Source: Croceibacterium salegens
GTDB taxonomy: Bacteria; Pseudomonadota; Alphaproteobacteria; Sphingomonadales; Sphingomonadaceae
Length of the DNA stretch: 64,000 nt
Assembly (NCBI RefSeq): GCF_009827435.1
Contig: NZ_WTYM01000058.1
Location: 113,081-177,080 of the forward strand
Direction of reading: 5' to 3'
Shown: piece by piece, positions 1 through 11,049 of the stretch
Layout of the letters: each line of letters opens with the position of its first letter
How positions within the stretch are numbered: the first letter of the stretch is position 1
The notes under the pieces: generated by a model
What the model was told of the DNA's origin: nothing
Database searches by the model: none
What the model saw: the letters and a program-made list of their open reading frames with translations, nothing else
Made by a program: the position numbers and the translations under genes

Positions 1-13
1 TCCTCGTCCCTGG

Positions 14-148
14 TCAGGGCCACAGCGGGCCACCCAAGGCGGCGAGCATTCCGAAGATCACGAGGGTGCCTACGAAGAGTGCCTCTAGCCTGAAGAGCCA
101 GCCGACCTTGATTTTCTCAGCACGCTCGGATGTGCCCCTATCACGCAT
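14..148 (-). CDS. Small single-pass membrane protein, 44 aa
   Basis: Reading the minus strand from an ATG at 148 gives a 44-residue protein ending in TGA at 14-16. The N-terminal third is charged (MRDRGTSERAEKIK) and is followed by one hydrophobic stretch of about 24 residues, so a single membrane span is expected. Its ATG overlaps the stop of the upstream nuclease-like gene as ATGA, the same coupling used throughout the tra operon, which is the main argument that it is translated. I recognise no family. It may be a chance frame, because it is short and there is no independent ribosome site. Confidence 0.45.
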   Translation of the reverse strand: MRDRGTSERAEKIKVGWLFRLEALFVGTLVIFGMLAALGGPLWP

Positions 149-747
149 CAGCACCACGGCTCCCTGCGACCCGTCCATGTGCGCGCCAGCCCTTCGGACA
201 CGAGCTGGTCGCCCAGTGAGCGTCCGCCGCGCATTATGACGCGGAGCTTGCGCCCATACTGGTCTTCGTCCCGACTCCCGATTGCCGCGAGCGAGAACTC
301 GCCTTCGTTGAGCAAGATGACGAGCCGATCACGCGCCCGGATACCCAGCGCGTATTCGGCATCGCATTGCGGCTGGGAAATCTCGGGCGTGTCGATATCG
401 GCGATGCGGATCTTCACGCCTTCAAGCCAGATTGTGTCGCCATCGACGACGCAGGTGCGGCGAACGAGGCCGCAGACCGCGAAGGTGTGGCGCGGAGCTT
501 GCTGTGCGCTAGCCGCAAATGACGACCAGTTAATGCTGACGATGCCGATTGCCGTTCCTAGCAGCATGCCGCCTGCAGCGAGCATGGACACGGTCGACAA
601 CCGTTTGCGCTTCTGGCGCCGAAGTTCCTCACGGAAATCGAACACCTTCGCACCGTCAGATGTCCCAGGTTGCGCCCGGTCGGAGAAGTTTTCGCTCACC
701 AGCAGCCCAGGTGGAATATTCGCCAAGTCATGCGGTCCTTCTGCCAT
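148..747 (-). CDS. Membrane-anchored staphylococcal-nuclease-like (thermonuclease family) protein
   Basis: The C-terminal half is a staphylococcal nuclease-like domain: a VVDGDTI motif is followed by RIADIDTPE, which carries the arginine and acidic residues of the SNase active site, and then a YGRKL segment with the second basic residue. Ahead of it lie a charged region and one hydrophobic segment (about residues 50-70), so the domain should be periplasmic and anchored. An ATG at 747 gives 199 aa; a GTG at 786 would add 13 residues but has no clear ribosome site. It lies just beyond the conjugation operon, and SNase-like proteins are common on such elements, where periplasmic nucleic-acid cleavage is a plausible but unproven role. 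A small membrane protein follows with an ATGA overlap. Confidence 0.75.
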   Translation of the reverse strand: MAEGPHDLANIPPGLLVSENFSDRAQPGTSDGAKVFDFREELRRQKRKRLSTVSMLAAGGMLLGTAIGIVSINWSSFAASAQQAPRHTFAVCGLVRRTCVVDGDTIWLEGVKIRIADIDTPEISQPQCDAEYALGIRARDRLVILLNEGEFSLAAIGSRDEDQYGRKLRVIMRGGRSLGDQLVSEGLARTWTGRREPWC

Positions 748-873
748 CACTGCAACTTCGCGCCAAGCGGGCAGCCTCGCAATCACACTGATTTTCGGCT
801 ATAAATGTGGTCGGTCCTCTCCAATTGGTGAGAGAAGAGGTGAGATTGTGGCCTGAGTGAAAAGAGACAAGCA

Positions 874-1083
874 ATGACCTATCCTGACAACTCCCCACCG
901 CCATCGAAGGACGACTGGCAGGGCTTTCGCGAGGTGGATCGCGCCATCGCAGAGAACCGGCTGACTGCCTACAGTTGGAAGAAAGCTTGGGCCGACCCTT
1001 TGGGGCGACTGAAGCTCATCCTAATATTTGTCGGGCTAGCAGCGTTCGTTGGCTTCGTTGTTGTTCAAGACCTAATCCTCTAA
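874..1083 (+). CDS. Small membrane protein, 69 aa, unknown function
   Basis: This 69-residue protein has a polar N-terminal half with several Asp, Glu and Trp residues and a C-terminal hydrophobic span (ILIFVGLAAFVGFVVV), giving a tail-anchored topology. An AAGAGA stretch a few bases before the ATG could serve as ribosome site. It runs toward traG, and the two stop codons are only 2 bp apart. The region between it and the nuclease-like gene on the other strand (748-873) would hold two divergent promoters and contains a CCAATTGG palindrome at about 821-828. No family was recognised; the compact convergent packing suggests a real gene of the element. Confidence 0.55.
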   Translation: MTYPDNSPPPSKDDWQGFREVDRAIAENRLTAYSWKKAWADPLGRLKLILIFVGLAAFVGFVVVQDLIL

Positions 1084-1085
1084 TT

Positions 1086-3791
1086 CTACCATTCCTTGAT
1101 CTCGTCGGCGGCTTCCTCGCTAGCGCCGCGCGCATTGCGCGTGCGCCCATCAAGGTAGTCACCCACAGTATCAACCCGTTCGCCGCCCCAACCCTGGACG
1201 CGGTCGACCGTTCGGCCAATATCTGCGGGATCAACTGGAGAGCCAGACAGTCGCCCTGGCGCCGATCCCAGCCTCGCCGAGCCTCGCACGTCACCCCGGC
1301 CGCTAATGGTGGGCCGGGAGATCGGAGCGGCGGCCGGCAGGCTGAGTTCGTCCTCGATATCCGCATGAAGCCTGTCGGCATAGCTGGCGACAAAGCGCGC
1401 CTGCAATTGCTGTCCGGCCGGGCTCATCTGGAAATCGATGTCGTCGAAGCGCACGGGACCATAGTAGTCGCGGTTGGCCTCGATCTCGGCCATGCCCCAT
1501 TCGCGATAGGCCTGGCTCAGATTGAGCGTACCCGCAGCATTGGCGCTCTCGTACCAGCTCGCCTGATCTTCAAGACGGCTGGCCAGCTCCTCTGCACGAC
1601 GTGCTTCGATCGTGTAGCTCTGGGCCTCGGTCAGCGAGGTATTGAGGCCGGAAGCGGTACTTGAAACCAGGCTTTCGGAACTGGAACTGGTCTCACGCAG
1701 GAAGCCTTCGCGCGTGCTCGACCAGTTGCGGCTCTCGGAGATCTGGGTGAGGGCAGCCAGCAAACGCGAGCGGTCTTCCGACGCTATGCCGATATCGCTG
1801 TCGGTCCAACTTTGGTTGCGTCCACCTCTCACACCCAAGCTAGCAGAACCCGGCCCGCGTTCGCCTTTTAAGCCCAACCCGGCGTCTCCATTCAGGAACC
1901 AAGAGACGGTGATGTCGTCCGAGGCCCGCCGCGACAGCCCGAACTGCTGCTGCAGCGTGCGCGAGGCATTATCGATCTCGCTGAATGCCGTGCCGATGCT
2001 GTCACCACTCGAGATGCCGCTGACGGTTTCGTTTGACTGGCCGGTCGAATAGGCATCGCGCAGCTCGAAGAAGCGGGTCACTGCCGAGCTCGTCGATTGC
2101 TGCGCAAGGTTCGAATAGGTCTCGCTCTGGCTGCGGCTTTGCCCGGCAATGGTCGAGAGCCTGCTCGAGAAATCCGAGCCCAGCGTAGGCGCAAAAGGAT
2201 AGCTCGAGGTCGGGACATTCGCGAATTCGGCATCGGGAAAGCCCGTGGTCTGCGTGCCGCTGTCGCCAAAACTGCGCGTCTGGCCTGCGCCATAAGCAAT
2301 ATTTGGTGCAAGATTGCCTTGCGCGAATTGCCGCGAGAAGACCGACGAGTTCTCAAGATTGGTGTTGCCGAGCGAGATATTGCCCGTGCTCGCTTCACGC
2401 GCAGCTTCCTCCGCCGCGTTCTGGCTCGGGTTAAGGTATGACGTCGCCTGGCCCGAGATCGCCATCGCGCCGCGCGCCACGCCGCCTGCCAGGAACGGAA
2501 TTGAGGCAACGAGATAGCCAGCGAGCACGCCGATATCGGAGTTTACATCGGACATACCGGCGAATGTCGCGAGGCTGAGACCGGTATCGCCGCCAGCAGC
2601 AGCCACATCGCTCGCACCCTTGAACATGAGGATCATGTGGAGGATCACGAAGAGCGGTCCCCAGGCGGCGAGGTAGAAGAACCCGGTGACATAACCGCGC
2701 AGCGCAATTGGCCCGGTGCGCGGCATGAGGAAGAGCGGGAAAAGCACCGGGAAGAGCGCGTAGAAGACGACCGTCAGCACGACATTGAGGATCGGCACCC
2801 ATTTCATGGAATTGTGCGCGATCGAGGAATAGGTGCGCTCGGTCTGGATATCGGCGCGGGTCTGGGCGAAGACATCGATGCTGCCCATGCCGCTCGCCCC
2901 GGCAAAACCGTGCATCGCCTGGTTCATGGCATTGATCGAGAGCACCTGGCGGAAGATGTCGCTGGCATTGCTCGAAACCCCCGAGAGGTAGCTGTAGGCA
3001 ATCGGCAGGTCGGCAAAGAGCTTGGCGCGCGCGAGTGCTTCGGTCTGTCGCGGATAGAGCTGACGTCCGAAGGCCGTGCCCATATCATCGATCAGGTTCG
3101 CCCATTGGCCACCGAGCGTGTTGTAGGCTTCGCGGCAGGTGGTGACGACCGATGTGACCTCGCCGGTATTGACGTCGCGGATGAGGAAACGCTGTGCGCG
3201 CGCTTCGCTGCCCGGGCCGATCGTCGCCCAGATATCGGCGCTCTCGGCAAGCTCCTGCATCGAATAGCGGCCGAGCAGCACGTCGTAGAACACGCATTGC
3301 TTGAAATGCTCGTCGAGATTGGCAGCGAATTCGGGATCGGAGATGCGCAGGCCCCTTGTGGCTTCCAGAAGCCGCGCGCCGTAGATCATGCCGTTCTTCG
3401 AATAGTTGAGATCGTCGGGCAGGCCGAAAACCAGTTCGGCCGAGCGGGTGAGATAGTCGCCCGCCTGGCTGGTGAAACTCGCCATCAGCGCAAGCCCGAG
3501 CGGGACATTGGCCACTGTTGCCGGTGCGAGGCCCGGATTGACGCGATCGGTGACATGGACGTCCATGCGCGGGACCATCAGGCACATATAGATGAGCGTG
3601 GCACCGAGGAACCAGTTTACCCAGGCGCGCCAGTCCTGGTTGAAGGCGAGCACGATGACGCCCAATGCCATGCCCATTACGAGCGCGACCTGGATCAGGC
3701 TCTTGTAGCCCCCCGCGCCGGTCCAGGCGGCGACCGCGTTGAAGACATTGACGAGATATTCGCCGCCGCCGACCGTGTAGACTTCGACCAT
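1086..3791 (-). CDS. traG: Conjugal transfer mating-pair stabilisation protein TraG
   Basis: This 901-residue inner-membrane protein is the last gene of the F-type transfer operon. The N-terminal half has hydrophobic spans at about residues 20-65 and 330-460, as in the TraG N-terminal domain. The C-terminal half is a long polar region rich in Ser, Asn and Gln, expected in the periplasm. In F, TraG acts in pilus assembly and mating-pair stabilisation, and its C-terminal part contributes to entry exclusion. The ATG at 3791 is preceded by GAGGAA at good spacing, and traH ends only 9 bp upstream. Length agrees with the family (about 900-940 aa). Confidence 0.93.
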   Translation of the reverse strand: MVEVYTVGGGEYLVNVFNAVAAWTGAGGYKSLIQVALVMGMALGVIVLAFNQDWRAWVNWFLGATLIYMCLMVPRMDVHVTDRVNPGLAPATVANVPLGLALMASFTSQAGDYLTRSAELVFGLPDDLNYSKNGMIYGARLLEATRGLRISDPEFAANLDEHFKQCVFYDVLLGRYSMQELAESADIWATIGPGSEARAQRFLIRDVNTGEVTSVVTTCREAYNTLGGQWANLIDDMGTAFGRQLYPRQTEALARAKLFADLPIAYSYLSGVSSNASDIFRQVLSINAMNQAMHGFAGASGMGSIDVFAQTRADIQTERTYSSIAHNSMKWVPILNVVLTVVFYALFPVLFPLFLMPRTGPIALRGYVTGFFYLAAWGPLFVILHMILMFKGASDVAAAGGDTGLSLATFAGMSDVNSDIGVLAGYLVASIPFLAGGVARGAMAISGQATSYLNPSQNAAEEAAREASTGNISLGNTNLENSSVFSRQFAQGNLAPNIAYGAGQTRSFGDSGTQTTGFPDAEFANVPTSSYPFAPTLGSDFSSRLSTIAGQSRSQSETYSNLAQQSTSSAVTRFFELRDAYSTGQSNETVSGISSGDSIGTAFSEIDNASRTLQQQFGLSRRASDDITVSWFLNGDAGLGLKGERGPGSASLGVRGGRNQSWTDSDIGIASEDRSRLLAALTQISESRNWSSTREGFLRETSSSSESLVSSTASGLNTSLTEAQSYTIEARRAEELASRLEDQASWYESANAAGTLNLSQAYREWGMAEIEANRDYYGPVRFDDIDFQMSPAGQQLQARFVASYADRLHADIEDELSLPAAAPISRPTISGRGDVRGSARLGSAPGRLSGSPVDPADIGRTVDRVQGWGGERVDTVGDYLDGRTRNARGASEEAADEIKEW

Positions 3792-3800
3792 GGTATTTCC

Positions 3801-5246
3801 TCAGGGAACGATCGAGCGCGACTGGATGCCGCGCGACCAGTCGAGTGCGGCGGCCATCGAGGGCGACATGGAAGCAGCAAGCATGTTCTCGATCATCGCG
3901 GTCTTCTCGATGATCTGGACGATGGCGGTAACGCGCGCCTGTCCGGTCGCCTGCCGGCTGGCGAGCTGGTTTCGGACTTCGGCGACCTGCGCGCGCCAGA
4001 GCGTCAGCTTGGCCTCGTCGGCGGCGATGAAGCTTGCCATCGAGCGGCTCGCTTCGGAAGAAATCCGCTCGAGGATTGCATGGAGCAGGTCGATGCTGGT
4101 GACCTCGGCGAGCGTTGCGCGATCGTCGGTCGCCATGCCGCGGCCATAGGCGGCCTGGACGGTGAGGATCTTGTACAAGGGTAGCGAGGCCACCTGCAGC
4201 AATTCGATCTCGGAAGCGCCGATAGCGGTGTCCTCGCGGATCGCTTCAACCATATTGCCGATCATGGTCGCAACCCGCGGGCGGATTGCCTTGGCGGACG
4301 ACAGGCTCAGCTGCTGGAAGGTGGGGTTGAGGCAGAGTTCGGGCTCGTCGCAGCGGAAGACCTCAACGCTCTGGCCCTGCGTCCCGTCGAGCAGGGCGGT
4401 CACGAGGGTCGAGGACGCATCGCCTGCAAAAGGCACGAAGCTGCCCGGATTATCGTCACTCGGCGGGACATAGATCACCGTGCCGATCAGCGTCATGGCA
4501 TATTCGGCGAGGTCGCGGTCGAAACTGCCGCCCGGATTGAAGAAGGCGGATTCCTTAAGGACATGCCAGGTGTAATTGCGCGGCACGCCGGGATTGACGT
4601 CCTCGAAGTCGGTTCCGCCGGCATTGTTGGTACTTGTCCGCTGGCCGCGCGTGCCGCAGCCATGCTTGGCCGCAGCATAGTCGGTGAAGATGCCGGTCGA
4701 ATTGCCGATGGCTTCGCAGATCGCCTTGTCGGCCAGATCGCCCTGCGGCCAGACCCCGCCGACGAGGCCCTGCGCCATTTCGCAGGAGTTGATCGATAGC
4801 TCGTTCATGAGCTGCGCCTTCTGGCTAAACTCCTGCATGATCTTGTTGCACTCGGGACAGATCGTGTCGATCGCGAGGCTGAAGGCAAAGCCCACCGCAT
4901 TGTTGGCAACCGCCTTCAACAGCGCGACCATTTCGCTCGCATTGATGAAGGAGAAGGAGCCGGCAAAGATGTCGATCCCGCCGCAGCCCGCGCGTGCACG
5001 CGGTAGCTGGAGATTGGCAATGTTGGTGGTCTTCTGGGGAAACCGCGTCCAGACATTGCCCATGGAGTAGTAGCCTGCCGACTGGCCCTCGAAGGCAGTG
5101 GGGCCGGTGACATTGGCGGCCGCGCCCATGTCGTCCATGAAGCGGTCCATGCTGTTGCCGACATCCTGCGCGGTTGCAGCGGTTGGCGTTACGGTCATGG
5201 CGAGCGCGCCCAGAGCGAGCGCAAGTTGTCCGATCCTAGTAATCAT
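3801..5246 (-). CDS. traH: Conjugal transfer pilus assembly protein TraH
   Basis: This is a 481-residue periplasmic protein of the F-type system. The chosen ATG at 5246 gives a signal peptide (ITRIGQLALALGALAM, cleavage near TAATAQD); the frame stays open upstream, but that part is the shadow of traF. A conserved Cys pair (CPEC) near residue 135 and C-terminal helices with coiled-coil character fit TraH, which works with TraF, TraU, TraW and TrbC in pilus assembly and retraction. The start overlaps the end of traF by 11 bp. Length is close to that of F TraH (about 458 aa). Confidence 0.92.
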   Translation of the reverse strand: MITRIGQLALALGALAMTVTPTAATAQDVGNSMDRFMDDMGAAANVTGPTAFEGQSAGYYSMGNVWTRFPQKTTNIANLQLPRARAGCGGIDIFAGSFSFINASEMVALLKAVANNAVGFAFSLAIDTICPECNKIMQEFSQKAQLMNELSINSCEMAQGLVGGVWPQGDLADKAICEAIGNSTGIFTDYAAAKHGCGTRGQRTSTNNAGGTDFEDVNPGVPRNYTWHVLKESAFFNPGGSFDRDLAEYAMTLIGTVIYVPPSDDNPGSFVPFAGDASSTLVTALLDGTQGQSVEVFRCDEPELCLNPTFQQLSLSSAKAIRPRVATMIGNMVEAIREDTAIGASEIELLQVASLPLYKILTVQAAYGRGMATDDRATLAEVTSIDLLHAILERISSEASRSMASFIAADEAKLTLWRAQVAEVRNQLASRQATGQARVTAIVQIIEKTAMIENMLAASMSPSMAAALDWSRGIQSRSIVP

Positions 5247-6054
5247 GGCCGGCTTCCCTGGTGGTGAGGAGGTAGATGCGGTCCTGCAGTTCGTCGGCCG
5301 AGAGCACGCCGTAGCCGATCGGGATCGGGCGGCGGGTCTCGCTGTCCCACAGCACGACCGCAGGGGTGATGCCGGGCTCGAGGCCCATGCGCGGACGCTG
5401 ACCGTTCTCGACGATGTAGTTGGGGAAGTGCCGCGAGGGTCCGCCATCGGTCGAGATCGCGCGCACGGTGATACGCCAGCGCTCCGCAACCGACTTGACG
5501 ATCGGGCTCATGACCTCGCAGGCACCGCATGTCTGGGCAAAGAAATAGAACAGTCCGTAGCGCTCGGAGAGACGTGCCATGACAACATCGCGTTCGGCAG
5601 AGCGCGCATCCTGCCATTGCCGCTTGGCGAGCGCGCCTACCGGGCGTTCGAGCGTGTAGTCGAGTGCGGGATCCTGCCACAGAGCGCGCTGCCACACATC
5701 GGAGAACAGCGAGGCACGGTCGAGTTGCTCGCGCTGGAAACGGATATAGGCAGTGACGTTGGCAGGCGTCGGGTAGAGGATTGCCTGCGCTTTCAGCTCG
5801 CGCAGCTCGCCGGTGATCGCGTCGAGTTCTTCAGCAGCACTTGCCGTCGGGACTGGGGTTGCCTCGTCTTCGCGCGGCTCCGGATCGGGGTCGATGCAGT
5901 AGAACCAGTAACCGAGCTGCCGCTCCTGGCAGTAGAGCGTATCGGCAGTAGGGACGCTGGGCCACACATCCTGCGCTATCGCGGGTTGGCTTGCGGCAAG
6001 CATGTTCATCGACAGCACCAGCGCAAGGCTGAAAGAATAGGCGGTACGGTGCAT
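5236..6054 (-). CDS. traF: Conjugal transfer protein TraF, thioredoxin-like
   Basis: The 272-residue product starts with a signal peptide (SFSLALVLSMNMLAA, cleavage near AIAQD) and carries a C-terminal thioredoxin-like domain with the motif FFAQTCGACEVMSP. The CxxC at residues 176-179 is intact, unlike F-plasmid TraF, so it may act as a periplasmic disulfide enzyme for the Cys-rich TraN, TraU and TraH next to it. Start at 6054 overlaps the traN stop as TGATG. Not to be confused with the S26 peptidase at 10,169-10,675, which is also called TraF in plasmid nomenclature. Confidence 0.92.
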   Translation of the reverse strand: MHRTAYSFSLALVLSMNMLAASQPAIAQDVWPSVPTADTLYCQERQLGYWFYCIDPDPEPREDEATPVPTASAAEELDAITGELRELKAQAILYPTPANVTAYIRFQREQLDRASLFSDVWQRALWQDPALDYTLERPVGALAKRQWQDARSAERDVVMARLSERYGLFYFFAQTCGACEVMSPIVKSVAERWRITVRAISTDGGPSRHFPNYIVENGQRPRMGLEPGITPAVVLWDSETRRPIPIGYGVLSADELQDRIYLLTTREAGHDY

Positions 6055-7774
6055 CACTGCATTTCCCTTGCGTAATAGTCTTCGATTTTCTGCTGGATGA
6101 GCACGCTGGCCTCGATTTCGTCGGGCAGGCGCGCCGCCTCGGTGAACTCGGCATAGACTTCGGAGAAATCCATCTGGCTGAGGTCCAGCTGAGCGAACTC
6201 GTCGAGCGTGAAGCCTTCGCAGGTCTCTTCCTTGGGTTCGTCCCAGGGCTTTGGCAGCTGCGCGCGGCCCTGTTCCTGGAGGATGCGCGAGAGCTTGCTC
6301 TCGAAGCAGCAATAGGCCTTGCGCTTGGTAAGGCAGATCCCGAGAAACTTGTCCGAGCAATAGGTGCCGACATAGGCGCACAGGCCCTGCGCATCGCGCT
6401 CGTGGAGCAGCACTTCCTCGCGGTCGCAGCCCAGCGCGACGAGCAGGCTGATCCCCGGGATGAGCGGGAAACCCTTGCCCTTGCAGCAGTTGAGAATTCC
6501 GAAGACCTTGGACGAGCAGGTGTTGCGCGTGCCGGTGAAGAGCGTGAGCGTGTCGGGATCGAACTCGCCGCGTGCCTGGTTCATCGCGTTCAATGCGACA
6601 ACCGCATCCTTGAACTCGTCATTGGCGGTGCGCTCGATGGTCTCGCATGAACCGTCGATGCAATAGACATCGCCGTCGCAGATATATTGCGCGGGCGCCG
6701 AGCCATCGGGCGGCAATGCGCATTCGAAGAGCCGCTCGCTGGTCTGGCAGGGTGTCTCGTCGGTAAGGCATTCTTCGCGCAGGAAGCGGCATTCGGGATT
6801 GGCTTCGATCTCGCCGCAGTCATTGCCCGACACCGTGTCGAGGCACTGGTAGTCGCGCTGCCATTGCCAGCAACTGCGGGTGATCGAGACGCCATCGACC
6901 ACACGCGTCTGCGGACTGGCATCGGTGCAGGTCTCGCTGACCTGCGAGCAGGTGGAGGCCTGGGCAAGCGGCAGGCACTGGTTGTCATCGAGCCGGACAT
7001 TGACCGTCCGGGTGGTCGTAACATCGTCGGGCGCGAAGCCCCCTATCTGCTCGCCGCAGCGGAAGCGGCGCACCTCGATCATGTTCTGCCCGCGGCAGGG
7101 GATGCTCGAGAATTGGGGCAACTGGTAGCACGGGACGAAGGCGGTCTGGTAGAGAGTGCAGCTACCACCGGTGTAGTGCTGGCAGGACCACTTGCCACTG
7201 TCGGGCGCATTGTTGGGCAGGCAATAATAGTCGTATGCGCTCGTCGTCGTGACTTCGGGCACGAGGCTCGCCGTGCAGCTGGCATCGACAAGTTCGCCCG
7301 AGGTCCCGCTGTTGCAGGTCGCGACATAAGTGCCTGCCGAGGCGGAACCGGGCGGCAGTTCGACGCACTGGCCCTGGCTACCCCCAATGGCCATGCCGCT
7401 CGTGTAATCGAGCGGCGCGTCGCTGATGGTTCCCGCCCGCGCGATCACCGCCTCGATTTCGCTGGGATCGAACCGCGCGCGCCGCGCGAGACTTTCTTCC
7501 ATCGCCCGGTAGCCTTCGTGGACCCGCGCGGCATTTCGTGAGTCGCTCTCGATCTGGTCGGGATCGTCAGCCAGCGTCTCGAGACCCTGCACGCCATTTG
7601 GATCATAATTCGGCAGGCGACTGGCATCGACCGGTGCCGAGGCGCTGCTTCGCGCGGTTTCAAGCAGATCGCGCGCGGTCTCCTTGCCATCGGCCCGCGC
7701 GGCGTCGGTCGATTGAGATAAGGCGCTTCCCGGCAAGGCGAGGGCCAGCAGGCAAGCGAATAGAGGTGCCAGTC

Positions 7775-7778
<4 letters not shown>
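6054..7778 (-). CDS. traN: Conjugal transfer mating-pair stabilisation protein TraN
   Basis: A 574-residue outer-membrane protein with a clear signal peptide (LAPLFACLLALALPG) and more than 30 cysteines, mostly in the middle and C-terminal parts, as expected for TraN. In F, TraN on the donor surface contacts an outer-membrane receptor of the recipient and stabilises the mating pair. The many cysteines explain the presence of DsbC-like and thioredoxin-like proteins in this operon. The start at 7778 overlaps the trbC stop as ATGA and the stop overlaps the traF start. The tip region between about residues 150 and 350 would set recipient specificity. Confidence 0.93.
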
Positions 7779-9536
<1,758 letters not shown>

Positions 9537-9540
<4 letters not shown>

Positions 9541-10169
9541 CGGCCTGCCTCCGCCGTGGCGGGCAGCGCGATCTCGCTGACTTCAAGCTGGCGGCCCTGC
9601 TGGCGCACGCGCGCAGGGACGGCCGTGATACCAAATCGCGAGGTCAGCGTGCCCTGCTGGTCGAAATAGAAGCGCCGCTGGCGCGTGCGCATCAGCTGCA
9701 ATGGCGCGCCATTCACAAGGATCAGCTTGGGCTGGCCTTGCTGACGCAGCGCCCAGGCGAGTTGCTCGGCATCATCGCCATTGAGGAAGAGAAGATCGGC
9801 GCGCAAGGACACACTGTCGAGCGGATTAACGCGTGTCCCGGCGGCATGGATGAGTTCGCCGCGTGCCCCCCTGATATCCTGCTGCAGCGCGATGGTCGGA
9901 TCGAAGGTCCACGAGCGGCTTTCGCTGGCACGCGCAATCCCGGCAACGGGCGCGGGGCGTTCGACCCGCGCGAGCGTGCGGCGCTTCAGTTCCTCGTTGA
10001 TCCGCGCGGTCTCGCCGGATGCTTCCATCGCCACAAGGCGCGACTGGATCTGTTCGAGCAGGTCGCGCTCCACCACCGGGAAGACCGTGCCGCGCTGACC
10101 GTAGTCGCGGGCATGCGCCGTTGCGGGCAAGGCGAGTGCAAGGGCGAGAATGAGAAGGGCGCGGCGCAT
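9537..10169 (-). CDS. traW: Conjugal transfer protein TraW
   Basis: A periplasmic protein of 210 residues with a signal peptide (RRALLILALALALPATAHA) and the typical TraW start of the mature chain (RDYGQRGTVFPVVERDLL). The C-terminal part, with FYFDQQGTLTSRFGITAVPARV, is strongly TraW/TrbC-like. The ATG at 10169 overlaps the stop of the peptidase gene as TGATG; a GTG codon directly before it (10172) could also serve. It works with TrbC and TraU in pilus assembly. Confidence 0.92.
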
Positions 10170-10675
10170 CACAGGATCGCCTTTCCGCTGCCGAGGATCT
10201 GGCCCCGGCAGACAAAGCCGATCTCGGCATACCGGCTGTCAAAGCCGCGCGGATGTTCGGTCCCGACATAGAAGCAGTTGTCCGGCACCGGTCCGTCAGG
10301 GCCGCGCGTCAGCGTGATGCCCAGCCGGGTCCGGGCTAGCCGCGTGGCGACCTGCTTCCCGTTGACGAAGACCTCCATGCCCTCATGGCTCACCACATCG
10401 CCGGGCAGGCCGAGCACCTTTTTCCCGAACATCTGCGGATCCTCCCCGAAATGCTTCGCCACGAGCGCGCTTGCGGGCGGCTTGAAGAAAATGAGGCTGC
10501 CGCGCTCGATCGGCGCTGCCTTGTCGAGCCAGAAGGCCCAGTTGGGGAGGCTCGGACTGGCATTTATGAGGAAGGCGTGGCTCTTGCTGAAAGCGTCGAT
10601 CGGGGCCCAGGCGAGCGGGAGCGCGACGAGGCCGCATAGCAGGGCGACGCGCTTCCAGTTGAAAAGGCGGCTCAT
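10169..10675 (-). CDS. traF: Conjugative transfer signal peptidase TraF (family S26)
   Basis: This 168-residue inner-membrane serine protease has one N-terminal membrane segment (VALLCGLVALPLAWAP), a nucleophile motif NASPSLP with the likely catalytic Ser at residue 42, and a lysine motif FGKKVLGLPGD with the likely general base at Lys85 or Lys86. These are the hallmarks of the S26C TraF peptidases of RP4-type systems, where they process or cyclise pilin. F itself lacks such a gene in the operon, but many F-type systems of alpha- and gammaproteobacterial elements carry it between trbI and traW as here. Its likely substrate is the TraA prepilin at 18,439-18,753. Confidence 0.9.
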   Translation of the reverse strand: MSRLFNWKRVALLCGLVALPLAWAPIDAFSKSHAFLINASPSLPNWAFWLDKAAPIERGSLIFFKPPASALVAKHFGEDPQMFGKKVLGLPGDVVSHEGMEVFVNGKQVATRLARTRLGITLTRGPDGPVPDNCFYVGTEHPRGFDSRYAEIGFVCRGQILGSGKAIL

Positions 10676-11049
10676 GGCTGCGCCTCCGCTTCGAGCCTTG
10701 CGGCGATGCGGGCTTCGAGTTCGGGTGTTGCGTCTTCGGCAGCGCCGGCAAGCACGGCTTCGGCGACCAGCACCACGCGCCCGTCTTTCCCCATATCGGC
10801 GACCGCCAGCTCGGCAGCCTGCAGGTAGGCGAGGCTTGCTGCCTGCACGGTGGAGGGATCGGCATCGGCGCGTGCTGCCTCGTCGATGAAGTGGCCGATC
10901 GTCTCGGCAAGGCGGACGGTGACGATCCGGGGCGGCTCATCCACGAGCACCGCGCGGGTGATCCAGCCCGCCCAAAGCAGCACGGCTGCAATTGCGAGCG
11001 TGGCCGCGATCTTCAAGGCCAGCGGGCGCGCGAAAGCTTGATCAGTCAT
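10672..11049 (-). CDS. trbI: Type-F conjugative transfer system protein TrbI
   Basis: With the ATG at 11049 the product is 125 residues: a short cytoplasmic start, one membrane span (LALKIAATLAIAAVLLWAGW) and a periplasmic helix-rich tail. The segment VTVRLAETIGHFIDEAA matches the TrbI_Ftype pattern. In F, TrbI affects pilus retraction. The start overlaps the upstream membrane-protein gene by 8 bp (ATGACTGA) and the stop overlaps the peptidase gene by ATGA. The frame is open further upstream, but that portion is the shadow of the neighbouring gene. Confidence 0.87.
   Translation of the reverse strand: MTDQAFARPLALKIAATLAIAAVLLWAGWITRAVLVDEPPRIVTVRLAETIGHFIDEAARADADPSTVQAASLAYLQAAELAVADMGKDGRVVLVAEAVLAGAAEDATPELEARIAARLEAEAQP

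Noticed and set aside
2637..4184. Long open frame on the plus strand opposite traG and traH
   Set aside because: The frame is a by-product of GC-rich codon use. The minus-strand proteins have recognisable domains over the same bases, and this frame has none and no ribosome site.
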